A stretch of DNA of 64,000 nucleotides from an uncultured Clostridia bacterium (GCA_947629575.1 CANREF010000003.1:62001-126000), one strand, 5' to 3'. Numbered from the stretch's first letter, positions 40,692 to 49,795 are shown. Notes: generated by a model from the letters alone, not told the origin. Translations and numbers: made by a program.

Positions 40692-41486
40692 ATGGAAAGA
40701 GTGAGTTGCTTGGGCCCCGAGGGGAGCTATTCGGAGCTCGCCGCAAAAAAGCTGCGCGAAGATCACGAAGTCGTGCTCTGCAACAGCTTTCGGGAGGCCG
40801 TCAATAAACTGCTTTCCGGGGAGACCGAATATGCGGTGCTTCCCGTGGAGAACGCTCTCAACGGCGGGGTGCAGGAGAGCCTCGACCTGCTCGCGGCGGA
40901 GGACATCTTCGGCTACGAAGAATACCTTCTCGTCGTCGATCACCGCCTTGCAATGCTTGAAGGCGTCAAGCCCGAGGACATCAGATACATCTATTCCCAT
41001 GAACAGGCGATCGGGCAGTGCTCGGAATATCTCGCCAAATATTTCCCCGACGCCACTTGTCTGCCGACTTCCTCCACCGCAAGCAGTCTTACCATGCTCG
41101 ACAGGGAAAGCGCAGGCATCGTTGGCGCTCATCTTCAGCGGGAGGGGGTCGTCCTCACCGAGGAAAATATCGCGGACAACAAGGGGAATTACACCCGTTT
41201 TTTGCTCATCGGAAGGAGGGGAGAAGTGCCCGAACACAGCGTCATGGTCTTCTTTTCCGCCGTATGTGCGCATAAACCGGGCTCTCTCGTCAACCTGCTC
41301 AAGATCTTCCAGCGGTACAGTCTCAACCTCACCCGCATCGAATCCCGTCCCGTCAAACAGCAATTCGGGCAGTACCGTTTCTTTATAGAGGTCGCGGGGG
41401 ACATCGGCACCGAGCGCGTGAAACAGGCGCTCATTGAGGCGCAAAAGTGCTGCGTCCAGTTCAAACTCTTGGGCGCGTATAACTGA
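40692..41486 (+). CDS. pheA: prephenate dehydratase
   Basis: LGPEGSYSELAAKKL, YAVLPVENALNGGVQESLDLL, HKPGSLVNLLKIFQRYSLNLTRIESRP ACT domain. Confidence 0.92.
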   Translation: MERVSCLGPEGSYSELAAKKLREDHEVVLCNSFREAVNKLLSGETEYAVLPVENALNGGVQESLDLLAAEDIFGYEEYLLVVDHRLAMLEGVKPEDIRYIYSHEQAIGQCSEYLAKYFPDATCLPTSSTASSLTMLDRESAGIVGAHLQREGVVLTEENIADNKGNYTRFLLIGRRGEVPEHSVMVFFSAVCAHKPGSLVNLLKIFQRYSLNLTRIESRPVKQQFGQYRFFIEVAGDIGTERVKQALIEAQKCCVQFKLLGAYN

Positions 41487-41489
41487 ATT

Positions 41490-42452
41490 TCATAGGAACG
41501 CGGCGCCCAGTCCGAGGCAGACGCCGAAGGCGAGGAGCGCTTGCAATGTTTTCACGCCGAGGAAGGGGAGCATGGGGACTTCCGCGCGGACGAGGAATGC
41601 CGCCTGCTGGCAGAGCACGCACACCCCGCCGAAGGTGACGAGGGCGCAGGAGAGCGCCAGCGAGAGGGGAGTGCATTCGCGCGCCAAAACGGCGCAGCCC
41701 GTTGTCATCTCGAGAAGCCCGCGGACGAGCCCTCTTGCGTAAGTTTCGCCCATCGCCCCCGAGAGCAATTTCACGATCCCCGTATCTTCGAGCATCTGCC
41801 CGAAGCAGGAGAACAGGGCGATCGCTCCGCCGACGCACAGAATGGAGATGACGGAATTATACAGGCTGTCATACAGGAGCGCGGGCGCTTTTACGAACGG
41901 GGGAAGGGGCTGCGTTTGGGGGCGGCGCTTGGGGCGCATTGCAAGGCAGACGAGCCAAACGGCGGCGAGGTGGGATAAGAGAAGCACCCATCCCGCGGCG
42001 GACGAACGGTATAGGATAGACCCCACCGTTCCGACGAGGAACATCGGGCCCGAAGTCGTCGAAAGGCAGGCGACGCGGAAGCGTTCCTCCTTTGCGAGCC
42101 TTCCCGCCGAGGAGAGGTCGTACACCATCCTTGCGCCCACGGGATAGCCCGAAAGCGCGGCGAGAATGGCGACGCCTCCCCCCGCGCCCGAGACTTTGAA
42201 GAGTTTCCCGAAGGGTGCGGAGAGCTTGCGGGAGAGAGCGCCGAAGGCGGGAAGCCCCGTCAAAAGCGCGGTCAGAAAGAGAAAGGGAAAGGTCGCGGGG
42301 AGCACATTCACCGCCCAAAGGGAAACGCCGTCAAAGACGCATCCCGCATAGCGAACGGGGTCGGTGAAAAAGAGCACCATCGCGGCAGCCAACAGCAGAC
42401 AAAGAAGGGCCGAACGCAGCTTGCGCAGAGGCTTGTTTTTCGGAACGGACAT
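41490..42452 (-). CDS. ylbJ: sporulation integral membrane protein YlbJ-like
   Basis: LWAVNVLPATFPFLFLTALLTGLPAF, ALSGYPVGARMVYDL, multiple TMs; lies near rsmD-coaD as ylbJ does in Bacillus. Confidence 0.75.
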   Translation of the reverse strand: MSVPKNKPLRKLRSALLCLLLAAAMVLFFTDPVRYAGCVFDGVSLWAVNVLPATFPFLFLTALLTGLPAFGALSRKLSAPFGKLFKVSGAGGGVAILAALSGYPVGARMVYDLSSAGRLAKEERFRVACLSTTSGPMFLVGTVGSILYRSSAAGWVLLLSHLAAVWLVCLAMRPKRRPQTQPLPPFVKAPALLYDSLYNSVISILCVGGAIALFSCFGQMLEDTGIVKLLSGAMGETYARGLVRGLLEMTTGCAVLARECTPLSLALSCALVTFGGVCVLCQQAAFLVRAEVPMLPFLGVKTLQALLAFGVCLGLGAAFL

Positions 42453-42499
42453 ACTGTAAAATACGGTCGTCTCCGTGAAAAAATACCATTGAGGCAAAA

Positions 42500-43804
42500 A
42501 TGGATCTGTTTGATTTCAACGACAACGAGGAGAAGGCAAAGCCGCTCGCCGAGCGGATGCGCGCCTCCACTTTCAAAGATTTCGTGGGGCAGGAACACAT
42601 CGTGGGAGAGGGCTCTCTTCTGCGCCGCGCGATCGCCATGGACCGCTTGGGGAGCTGTATCTTCTGGGGGCCTCCCGGGTGCGGGAAGACGACGCTCGCC
42701 AATATCATCGCCGCACAGACGAACGGGGAGTTTATCAAACTCAACGCCGTATCCTCGGGCGTTGCCGACGTCAAAAAGGCGGTGGAACATGCGCGCGACA
42801 ACCTCAAGATGTTCAACAAGCGCACCTATCTCATGCTCGACGAGTGCCACCGTTTCAACAAAACGCAGTCCGATTCCCTTCTCCCCGCCATCGAACAGGG
42901 GACGATCATCTTCATCGGCTCGACGACGGAGAATCCCTACGCGAGCATGACGCCCGCGATCGTCTCCCGCTGCCGCGTGTTTCAATTCCGCCCGCTCACG
43001 GCGGAGGACATCAAGGGCGCGCTGCTCCGTGCGCTCGGCGACAAACGCAAGGGGCTCGGGAATTATGCCGCCGTGGTGGACGGGGACGCCCTCGATCATC
43101 TTGCCTTTACGGCGGCGGGGGATCTGAGAACGGCATACAACGCCCTCGAACTCGCCGTCTGCACCACGCCCCCCCTCGAAGACGGCACCGTCCATGTGCG
43201 CCTGTCCGACGCGGAGCAGTCCATCCAGCGCAGGGCGCTCTCCTATAACGAAGATCTCTATTACGATATTTTATCGGCATTCTGCAAGTCCCTCCGCGGA
43301 AGCGACAGCAATGCCGCGCTCTATTACGCCTTCCGCCTCATCGAGGGAGGGTGCGATCCGCTGCTCGTGTTCCGCCGTCTCATCGCCCACTCCGCTGAGG
43401 ATGTGGGGCTCTCCGACCCGAACGCGCTCGTTGTGGCGACTTCCGCGCTCACCGCGTTCCAAAACATGGGGTATCCCGAGGGACTTCTTCCCCTCACCGA
43501 GGCGATCGTCTATGTCTGCGAGACGGAAAAGAGCAATTCGGTCGTCATGGCGATGGACGCCGCCCGCGAGGACGCGGTAAAAAACAAAGACGACAACATC
43601 CCGCCCTATCTCAGGGATACGTCCTACGGCACAAAGGAAATGAAGGCGGAGAGCAAGCGGTACAAATATCCGCACAACTACGGCGGTTGGGTGGCGCAGC
43701 AATATCTTCCCGACAGCCTCAAGGACAGGGTATATTATCACCCGTCGGAAAAAGGCTTCGAGGCGAAGATCAGGGAGATCCGTCAAAAAAAGAGAGAAAA
43801 ATAG
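42500..43804 (+). CDS. rarA: replication-associated recombination protein A (AAA ATPase)
   Basis: PLAERMRASTFKDFVGQEHIVG, FWGPPGCGKTTLANIIA, DECHRFNKTQSDSLLPAIEQG. Confidence 0.95.
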   Translation: MDLFDFNDNEEKAKPLAERMRASTFKDFVGQEHIVGEGSLLRRAIAMDRLGSCIFWGPPGCGKTTLANIIAAQTNGEFIKLNAVSSGVADVKKAVEHARDNLKMFNKRTYLMLDECHRFNKTQSDSLLPAIEQGTIIFIGSTTENPYASMTPAIVSRCRVFQFRPLTAEDIKGALLRALGDKRKGLGNYAAVVDGDALDHLAFTAAGDLRTAYNALELAVCTTPPLEDGTVHVRLSDAEQSIQRRALSYNEDLYYDILSAFCKSLRGSDSNAALYYAFRLIEGGCDPLLVFRRLIAHSAEDVGLSDPNALVVATSALTAFQNMGYPEGLLPLTEAIVYVCETEKSNSVVMAMDAAREDAVKNKDDNIPPYLRDTSYGTKEMKAESKRYKYPHNYGGWVAQQYLPDSLKDRVYYHPSEKGFEAKIREIRQKKREK

Positions 43805-43807
43805 GGA

Positions 43808-43858
43808 AACCGCGCCGCGCAGCAGGGAAAAACCTGCCGCGCGGCGCGGTTTTCCCCC
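43808..43858 (+). terminator. intrinsic terminator after rarA
   Basis: AACCGCGCCGCGC..CAGG-GAAAAA-CCTG..GCGCGGCGCGGTTTT. Confidence 0.7.
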
Positions 43859-43921
43859 CAATTCAATAGACAAGCCCCGCGGAATATGGTATAATCTTCG
43901 GGAAAACAACGGGAGAGAAAC

Positions 43922-45493
43922 ATGTTACAAGTAAACGGCGTGAGCCTGCAATACGGCAGTAAAAAGTTGTTCGAGGACGTCAACTTAAAATTTACCACGG
44001 GGAACTGTTACGGCATCATCGGCGCGAACGGCGCGGGGAAGTCCACCTTCCTCAAAGTCCTCTCGGGGGAGATAGAGCCGAACAAGGGGGACGTCACCCT
44101 CGGCAAGAACGAGCGGATGAGCGTGCTCGCCCAAAACCAGAACAAGTACGACGGCGAAACGGTGCTCCGTACCGTCATGCTCGGGCACAGGCGGCTCGTG
44201 GAGATCATGGACGAGAAGGACGCTCTCTATGCCCATGCGGAATTCACCGAGGAGGACGGCGTGCGCGCCTCCGAACTCGAGAGCGAATTCGCAGAGCTCG
44301 GCGGGTGGGAAGCGGAGAGCGAAGCCGAGACCCTTCTCAACGAATTGGATATCGGAAGCGAATATTACTACACCCGCATGGGGGATATGGACGCCAAACA
44401 GAAGGTGAAGGTGCTCCTTGCACAGGCACTGTTCGGAAATCCCGACGTCCTTCTTTTAGACGAGCCCACCAACAACCTCGACCTCAAAACGGTGCGGTGG
44501 CTCGAAAACTATCTTCTCGACTTTGAAAATACCATCATCATCGTCTCCCACAACCGCCACTTTTTGAACAAGGTCTGCACGCACATCTGCGATGTGGACT
44601 ACGGAAAGATCAATCTCTATCTCGGCAACTACGATTTTTGGTATCAGACTTCCCAACTCATGGCGCGGCAGCAGCGGGACGCCAACAAGAAAGCCGAGCA
44701 GCGCGCCGCCGAGCTCAAAGAGTTCATCGCGCGGTTCGCGGCGAATGCGAGCAAGTCGCGGCAGGCGACTTCCCGCAAAAAAGAACTCGAAAAGCTGACG
44801 ATCTCCGACTTCAAGCCCTCGCTCAGAAAATATCCGTTCATCGAATTCAAGTATGAGCGGGAGATCGGCAACGACATCCTCATGGTGGAAAACCTCACCA
44901 AGAAGGGATATTTCGAGAACGTCTCCTTCACGGTGCAAAAGGGGGACAAGATCGGAATTCTGTGCGACAAGTCCACCTCCGTCACCATGCTCTATGAGGT
45001 TTTGACGGGCAAGCAAGAGCCCGACGCGGGCACGGTGAAGTGGGGGAAGACCATCAATTATTCCTACTATCCCCTCGACAACGGGGAGTATTTCGACGGC
45101 TGTGAGCTCACCCTCGTGCAGTGGCTCTCGCAGTTTTCAAAAGATCATTACGAAGAATATCTGCGCGGTTGGCTCGGACGGATGCTCTTCTCGGGAGAGG
45201 AGGCGCTCAAAGAGGCGAAGGTGCTCTCTGGCGGCGAGAAGGTGCGCTGTATGCTCGCCAAGATGATGCTCGAGGGGGGGAACTTCCTCATCCTCGACGA
45301 GCCCACCAACCACCTCGATTTGGAGAGCATCACCTCGCTCAACAACGGGCTCACCGCCTTCAAGGGCTGCCTTCTCATGACCTCTCACGATCAGGAGCTC
45401 ATGAATACGGTCTGTAACCGCATCATCGTCCTCGACGGCACGAAAGTGTACGATAAGTCCATTACCTTCGACGAATATTTGGACGCGATTTAG
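43922..45493 (+). CDS. ABC-F family ATP-binding protein
   Basis: Two Walker A/ABC signature domains (GANGAGKSTFLKVLSGE; LSGGEKVRCMLAKMM), LLLDEPTNNLDL, LILDEPTNHLDLESI. Confidence 0.95.
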   Translation: MLQVNGVSLQYGSKKLFEDVNLKFTTGNCYGIIGANGAGKSTFLKVLSGEIEPNKGDVTLGKNERMSVLAQNQNKYDGETVLRTVMLGHRRLVEIMDEKDALYAHAEFTEEDGVRASELESEFAELGGWEAESEAETLLNELDIGSEYYYTRMGDMDAKQKVKVLLAQALFGNPDVLLLDEPTNNLDLKTVRWLENYLLDFENTIIIVSHNRHFLNKVCTHICDVDYGKINLYLGNYDFWYQTSQLMARQQRDANKKAEQRAAELKEFIARFAANASKSRQATSRKKELEKLTISDFKPSLRKYPFIEFKYEREIGNDILMVENLTKKGYFENVSFTVQKGDKIGILCDKSTSVTMLYEVLTGKQEPDAGTVKWGKTINYSYYPLDNGEYFDGCELTLVQWLSQFSKDHYEEYLRGWLGRMLFSGEEALKEAKVLSGGEKVRCMLAKMMLEGGNFLILDEPTNHLDLESITSLNNGLTAFKGCLLMTSHDQELMNTVCNRIIVLDGTKVYDKSITFDEYLDAI

Positions 45494-45580
45494 TTCACAC
45501 GTTTCTTTGCTCGCTCCACCCCCTTAGGAGCAAACGAGCCCTCCCCCCCTCCCACGGAGGGGGGGAGGGGGGTGGGTAAA
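45494..45580 (+). repeat. degenerate bracket arm plus G/C-run repeat starting at the ABC-F stop codon
   Basis: TAG-TTCACACGTTTCTTTGCTCGCTCCACCCCC resembles TAG-TTTCGCACATTTCTTTGCTC; then CCCTCCCCCCCTCCCACGGAGGGGGGGAGGGGGGTGGG. Confidence 0.55.
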
Positions 45581-45639
45581 AGGTGCGCCGCGGTTCTTGC
45601 GGCACGCCTGAAAAAACCGAAAAAACTTTCAAAAAACGC

Positions 45640-45667
45640 TTGACAAACCGTTCGGCGTTGTGATAAG
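45640..45667 (+). promoter_or_regulatory. promoter of Met-rich leader/metNIQ
   Basis: TTGACA-N16-GATAAG with TGT extended -10. Confidence 0.6.
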
Positions 45668-45675
45668 GTAAAAAT

Positions 45676-45753
45676 ATGAAACAAAACAGCTATCGCAATT
45701 ACATGTACATGCCGATGTCCCGAGCAGGAATGCGCGGGTTTTCGGCGTTGTAA
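45676..45753 (+). CDS. putative Met-rich leader peptide MKQNSYRNYMYMPMSRAGMRGFSAL
   Basis: Short ORF directly after the promoter; Met at codons 10, 12, 14, 19; precedes overlapping antiterminator/terminator and metNIQ. Confidence 0.6.
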   Translation: MKQNSYRNYMYMPMSRAGMRGFSAL

Positions 45754-45777
45754 AAAATACGCAGAAAACTTTCACTT

Positions 45778-45811
45778 CCGCTCGGGACTTTCCCTCCCGG
45801 GCGGTTTTTTT
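45778..45811 (+). terminator. attenuator terminator upstream of metNIQ
   Basis: CCGCTCGGGA-CTTTCCC-TCCCGGGCGG-TTTTTTT; alternative pairing of GCTCGGGAC (45780-45788) with GTCCCGAGC (45717-45725). Confidence 0.8.
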
Positions 45812-45858
45812 ATGCCTTGGGGGGGATACCTGCCCCTTCAAAAAGTAAGTGACAATAA

Positions 45859-45942
45859 ACCACCTCAGTCACCTGCGGTGACAGCTCCTCCTTGGAGGAG
45901 CCATACATGCCCCCTCCAAGGAGGGGGGGTAGGGGGGTGGTG
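45859..45942. repeat. CACCTCAGTCAC...GGGGGGTGGTG dispersed element in the metN leader
   Basis: Near-identical to 20888-20974 and 49708-49795. Confidence 0.8.
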
Positions 45943-45981
45943 AACTTGCCCAAAAGCAAACATACTCCCAAAGGAGAATTT

Positions 45982-46971
45982 ATGATAGAACTCAAACATT
46001 TAACAAAAATCTATCCCTCTGCGGCGGGGGAGACGGTCGCGCTCGAGGATGTTTCCCTCGAGATCCCCGACGGCTCGGTATATGGGGTCATCGGGCTGTC
46101 GGGCGCGGGAAAGAGCACGCTCGTAAGGTGTATCAACCTGCTCGAAAGACCCACGAGCGGTCAGGTGCTCGTAGACGGAAAGGATCTCATGACGCTCAAA
46201 AAGGGGGAGCTCAATCGGGTGCGCCGCTCGATAGGGATGATCTTTCAGGGTTTCAACCTCTTGCAGCAACGCACGGCGGAGGGGAACGTCCTCTTTCCGC
46301 TCGAGCTCGCGAAAGTTCCCCGCGCCGAGGCAAAGAAGCGGGCAAAGGAGCTTCTGGAACTCGTCGGCTTGGGGGAGAGGGCGAGGTCCTATCCCTCGCA
46401 GCTCTCGGGGGGACAGAAACAGCGGGTCGCGATCGCGCGGGCGCTGGCAACAGAGCCGAAATACCTTCTGTGCGACGAGGCGACGAGCGCCCTCGACCCC
46501 GCCACAACGGAGTCCGTTCTGCAGCTCCTCGAAAAGATCAACCGCGAACTTGGAGTGACGATCGTCGTCATCACCCACGAGATGAAGGTGGCGGAGCGCA
46601 TCTGCACCGACGTCGCCGTGCTGGACAGAAGCCGCGTCGCCGAACAGGGGAAGGTCGCAGACGTATTCGCATTCCCCCGATCGGAGATCGCAAAACAGCT
46701 CATCCTGCCCGGATTGCTCCGTTCCCTTTCGGGGAGCGGGAAAAAGCTCCGCCTCGTGTTCCGCGGCGAGCGGGCGGCAGAGCCTGTCATCTCGGGACTT
46801 GCGCTGCGGCTGGGTATTTCGGTGAATATCCTGTTCGCGGATACGCGCAGTATCGGCGGGAAGGCTTACGGACAGATGGTCATCGACCTTCCCCAAGAGG
46901 AGGAAAAGGCCGTCTTAGTCAAGCGACACCTCGCCGAACAGAACATCACCTTTAAGGAGGAAGATCTATGA
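45982..46971 (+). CDS. metN: methionine ABC transporter ATP-binding protein
   Basis: GVIGLSGAGKSTLVRCINLLERPTSG, LSGGQKQRVAIARALATEPKYLLCDEATSALDP, C-terminal NIL domain. Confidence 0.94.
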   Translation: MIELKHLTKIYPSAAGETVALEDVSLEIPDGSVYGVIGLSGAGKSTLVRCINLLERPTSGQVLVDGKDLMTLKKGELNRVRRSIGMIFQGFNLLQQRTAEGNVLFPLELAKVPRAEAKKRAKELLELVGLGERARSYPSQLSGGQKQRVAIARALATEPKYLLCDEATSALDPATTESVLQLLEKINRELGVTIVVITHEMKVAERICTDVAVLDRSRVAEQGKVADVFAFPRSEIAKQLILPGLLRSLSGSGKKLRLVFRGERAAEPVISGLALRLGISVNILFADTRSIGGKAYGQMVIDLPQEEEKAVLVKRHLAEQNITFKEEDL

Positions 46972-47699
46972 ACGCGCTCCTCTTGAGCAGACTGTTCACA
47001 CAGCTTGGTGCAGACGGATTTTTGCTCGCCGTCTGGGAGACAGTGTACATGACCCTCGCCTCCTCTGTGCTATCCTATCTCATCGGACTTCCGCTCGGCA
47101 TCCTGCTCACGGTGACCGCCCGCGAGGGGCTCGTCCCCGCCGTGTGGCTGAACAAACTGCTCGGCGTCATCGTCAACATCCTGCGGAGCATCCCCTTCAT
47201 CATCCTCATGGTGGCGCTCATCCCCGTCTCCCGCGCGATCGTCGGCACGAGCATCGGGAACGGCGCGATGATCTTCATGCTCGTCATCGCCGCCGCGCCC
47301 TATGTCGCCCGCATGGTGGAATCCTCTCTCAAAGAGGTGGACGCGGGAGTTGTGGAAGCGGCGCGCTCGATGGGGGCGGGAACTTTCCGCATCATATGGA
47401 AGGTGTACCTCCCCGAGGCGAAGCCCTCGCTCATCGTGGGAGCGGTCATTTCCTCCGTTACCATCCTCGGCTATTCCGCCATGGCGGGCACTCTCGCGGG
47501 CGGCGGCTTGGGGGCGCTCGCCGTCACGCAGGCGCGCCCTTCCAATGCACAGGACGTCATCTGGCTGTGCGTGGCGCTCACGGTCGTCATCGTGCAGATC
47601 ATTCAGGAGCTTGGTATGCTCCTTGCGAAAAAAACGGATAAGCGCATCCGCTCATCCGAGAAAATAAAGAAAAAAGAATCGAAAGGAGAATCATCATGA
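46968..47699 (+). CDS. metI: methionine ABC transporter permease
   Basis: ETVYMTLASSVLSYLIGLPLGILL, LRSIPFIILMVALIP, EAARSMGAGTFRIIWKVYLPEA. Confidence 0.94.
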   Translation: MNALLLSRLFTQLGADGFLLAVWETVYMTLASSVLSYLIGLPLGILLTVTAREGLVPAVWLNKLLGVIVNILRSIPFIILMVALIPVSRAIVGTSIGNGAMIFMLVIAAAPYVARMVESSLKEVDAGVVEAARSMGAGTFRIIWKVYLPEAKPSLIVGAVISSVTILGYSAMAGTLAGGGLGALAVTQARPSNAQDVIWLCVALTVVIVQIIQELGMLLAKKTDKRIRSSEKIKKKESKGESS

Positions 47700-48532
47700 A
47701 AAAATTTATCCCTGCAACACTTGCACTCATCGCCGCATTCGGGGCTTGCCTTACCGGCTGCGGACGCACCATCGACTCGGACAACGTGATCATCGTCGGC
47801 GCGAGCCAAACGCCGCACGCACAGATCCTCGAGGTGATCAAGGACGATCTCGCCGACAAGGGCTACACCCTCGAGGTGAAAGTGTTCGACGATTACATCC
47901 TGCCCAATACCGCCCTCGAAGGCGGCGAGCTCGACGCGAACTACTTCCAACACACGCCCTATCTCAACACCTTCAACGCCGAGCACGGGACTGACCTCGT
48001 CTCCGTGGGGAAGATCCATTATGAGCCCTTCGGCGTATACGGCAACAATGTGACGAAGGAGGAATTTTCCTCTGTAAAGACGGGGCGGACCATTCTCATT
48101 CCCAATGACGGGAGCAACCTCGCGCGGGCGCTGTTCGTGCTGCAGGACGAGGGATACATCACCCTCAGGGAAGGGGTCTCGGCGAACGATTCCCTCACCG
48201 TACACGACATCGCCGACGACAACGGGAACGACGTTAAAGCGGTGCTCGCGGAGACGGTCGCCGTCCAGCTCGCAGAGGCGGATGCGGGGACGATCGCGGT
48301 CATCAACGGGAATTTCGCCCTGCAAGCGGGGCTCGATGTGAAGAACGCGCTCGCCGTGGAGCGCGCCGACGGCGAAGCGGCCCAGCTCTACGCCAACGTC
48401 ATCGCGGTGAAGGCGGGCAATGAGGAACATCCCAAGATCAAGGCGCTCTTGGAGGCGCTCAGAACGCAGAAGGTCTCCGACTATATCAGAGATACTTTCA
48501 ACGGAGCGGTGCTCCCCGTATTCGAGGTATAA
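47696..48532 (+). CDS. metQ: methionine-binding lipoprotein (NlpA/MetQ family)
   Basis: CLTGCGR lipobox, VIIVGASQTPHAQILEVIKDDLADKGYTLEVKVFDDYILPNTALEGGELDANYFQHTPYLN. Confidence 0.95.
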   Translation: MKKFIPATLALIAAFGACLTGCGRTIDSDNVIIVGASQTPHAQILEVIKDDLADKGYTLEVKVFDDYILPNTALEGGELDANYFQHTPYLNTFNAEHGTDLVSVGKIHYEPFGVYGNNVTKEEFSSVKTGRTILIPNDGSNLARALFVLQDEGYITLREGVSANDSLTVHDIADDNGNDVKAVLAETVAVQLAEADAGTIAVINGNFALQAGLDVKNALAVERADGEAAQLYANVIAVKAGNEEHPKIKALLEALRTQKVSDYIRDTFNGAVLPVFEV

Positions 48533-48546
48533 GCGCTTTCTGTCCC

Positions 48547-48585
48547 CGCCCGCCGCGCGATTTTATCGCGCGGCGGGCGTTTCTC
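48547..48585 (+). terminator. intrinsic terminator after metQ
   Basis: CGCCCGCCGCGCGA-TTTTA-TCGCGCGGCGGGCG-TTTCTC. Confidence 0.8.
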
Positions 48586-48636
48586 TGTTCATGGGACAAA
48601 TTCCCTTGCGCATAGAATGAGAGGTGAGGTGAAATC

Positions 48637-49335
48637 ATGCTCGAAATGTTTTATGCGCTCCTCTGCCGCCTGTTTTTCTTCACCGGCTCGGTCTCGGACG
48701 GGAGTTCTTACCCCAAGCCGCTCTCCCCGGAGGAAGAGCAAAAATATCTTGCGCTCGCGCGAAAGGGGGACAGAGAGGCAAGGGATATCCTCATCCGCCA
48801 TAATATGCGGTTGGTCGCCCACATCGCCAAGAAATACAACGGCGCCGCCGAGACGGACGACATGCTCTCCGTCGGCAGCATTGGGCTCATCAAGGCGATC
48901 AATACCTATGAACCGGGTCACGGCACGAGGCTTGCGACGTATACCGCGCGCTGTATCGAAAACGAAATCTTGATGCTCATCCGCGCGGGGAAGAAGCACA
49001 GGAACAACGTTTCCCTCTCCGATCCCGTCGGAACGGACAAGGACGGGAACGAGCTCACGCTCATGGATCTGCTCTTCGAGAAGGAGGACAAGGTTTTCGG
49101 GAATGTGGAGCGTTCGCTCATGCAGGAGAAGTTCCTCGCGGCGGTGAAGGAATTGCTCACCGAGCGGGAGACGATGATCATCTGTATGAGATATGCGCTG
49201 ACGGGGGGCGTGCAGATGGCGCAGCGCGAAGTCGCCGCAAAGCTGAAGATCTCCCGTTCCTACGTCTCGCGCATCGAAAAGAAGGCGCTCGAAAAACTCC
49301 GCGCAGGGTTGAAGAAGGAAGACTTTTTTGAATAG
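48637..49335 (+). CDS. sigK: sporulation sigma factor sigma-K (intact, with N-terminal pro-like sequence)
   Basis: YPKPLSPEEEQKYLALARKGDREARDILIRHNMRLVAHIAKKY, LSVGSIGLIKAINTYEPGHGTRLATYTARCIENEILM, VSLSDPVGTDKDGNELTLMDLL. Confidence 0.88.
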   Translation: MLEMFYALLCRLFFFTGSVSDGSSYPKPLSPEEEQKYLALARKGDREARDILIRHNMRLVAHIAKKYNGAAETDDMLSVGSIGLIKAINTYEPGHGTRLATYTARCIENEILMLIRAGKKHRNNVSLSDPVGTDKDGNELTLMDLLFEKEDKVFGNVERSLMQEKFLAAVKELLTERETMIICMRYALTGGVQMAQREVAAKLKISRSYVSRIEKKALEKLRAGLKKEDFFE

Positions 49336-49690
49336 TTTCGCACATTTCTTTTTCGCACATTTCTTTGCTCCGCTCTCTCGGCGCGCCGCTTTGCGGCGCG
49401 CCTCGTTCGCTTCGAAAAGAAATGTGCGAAGAAACCTTCCTCCTGCATCAACCGAGTGTTCCTCTCGTCCGCTCGGCTTGGACAACAAGGCAAAAGTAAT
49501 TGCCAAATTGTGTCGCCCACGGCGGAAGTGAATTCCGCCTAAGGCAAGTAAATGAGAATGGTTTCGCACATTTCTTTGCTCACTCCCCCCTTGCCCACCC
49601 CTTGAGGGGTGGGTGTCACGCGCAAAGCGCGTGACGGAAGGGGTGTCGTTCGAAAAGAAATTTGCGAGGAAAAGCGTGGTTTTGCTCGCG
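49336..49690 (+). repeat. modular hairpin array 2
   Basis: Brackets 49336-49430 and 49562-49667; unit hairpin GGCAAAAGTAATTGCCAAATTG at 49489; type II hairpin GGCGGAAGTGAATTCCGCC. Confidence 0.85.
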
Positions 49691-49707
49691 GAAAAGATTA
49701 AAGAAAA

Positions 49708-49795
49708 ACCACCTCAGTCACCTACGGTGACAGCTCCTCCTTAGGAGGCGCCTTTCTTGCCCCCTCCCACGGAGGGGGGTAGGGGGGTGGGCACT
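49708..49795. repeat. CACCTCAGTCAC...GGGGGGTGGG dispersed element
   Basis: Matches 20888-20974 and 45859-45942. Confidence 0.8.

Noticed and set aside
43922-45493. Antibiotic-resistance ABC-F with its own leader peptide
   Set aside because: The leader ORF at 45676 lies downstream of this gene, and no subfamily signature could be assigned by eye; kept as generic ABC-F.
45673-45981. SAM-I riboswitch or Met T-box upstream of metN
   Set aside because: No AGGGUGG-type T-box sequence or S-box core seen; the leader fits a short ORF plus alternative hairpins better.
48637-49335. Skin-element interruption of sigK
   Set aside because: The ORF is continuous from pro-sequence to the C-terminal HTH; no recombinase gene.
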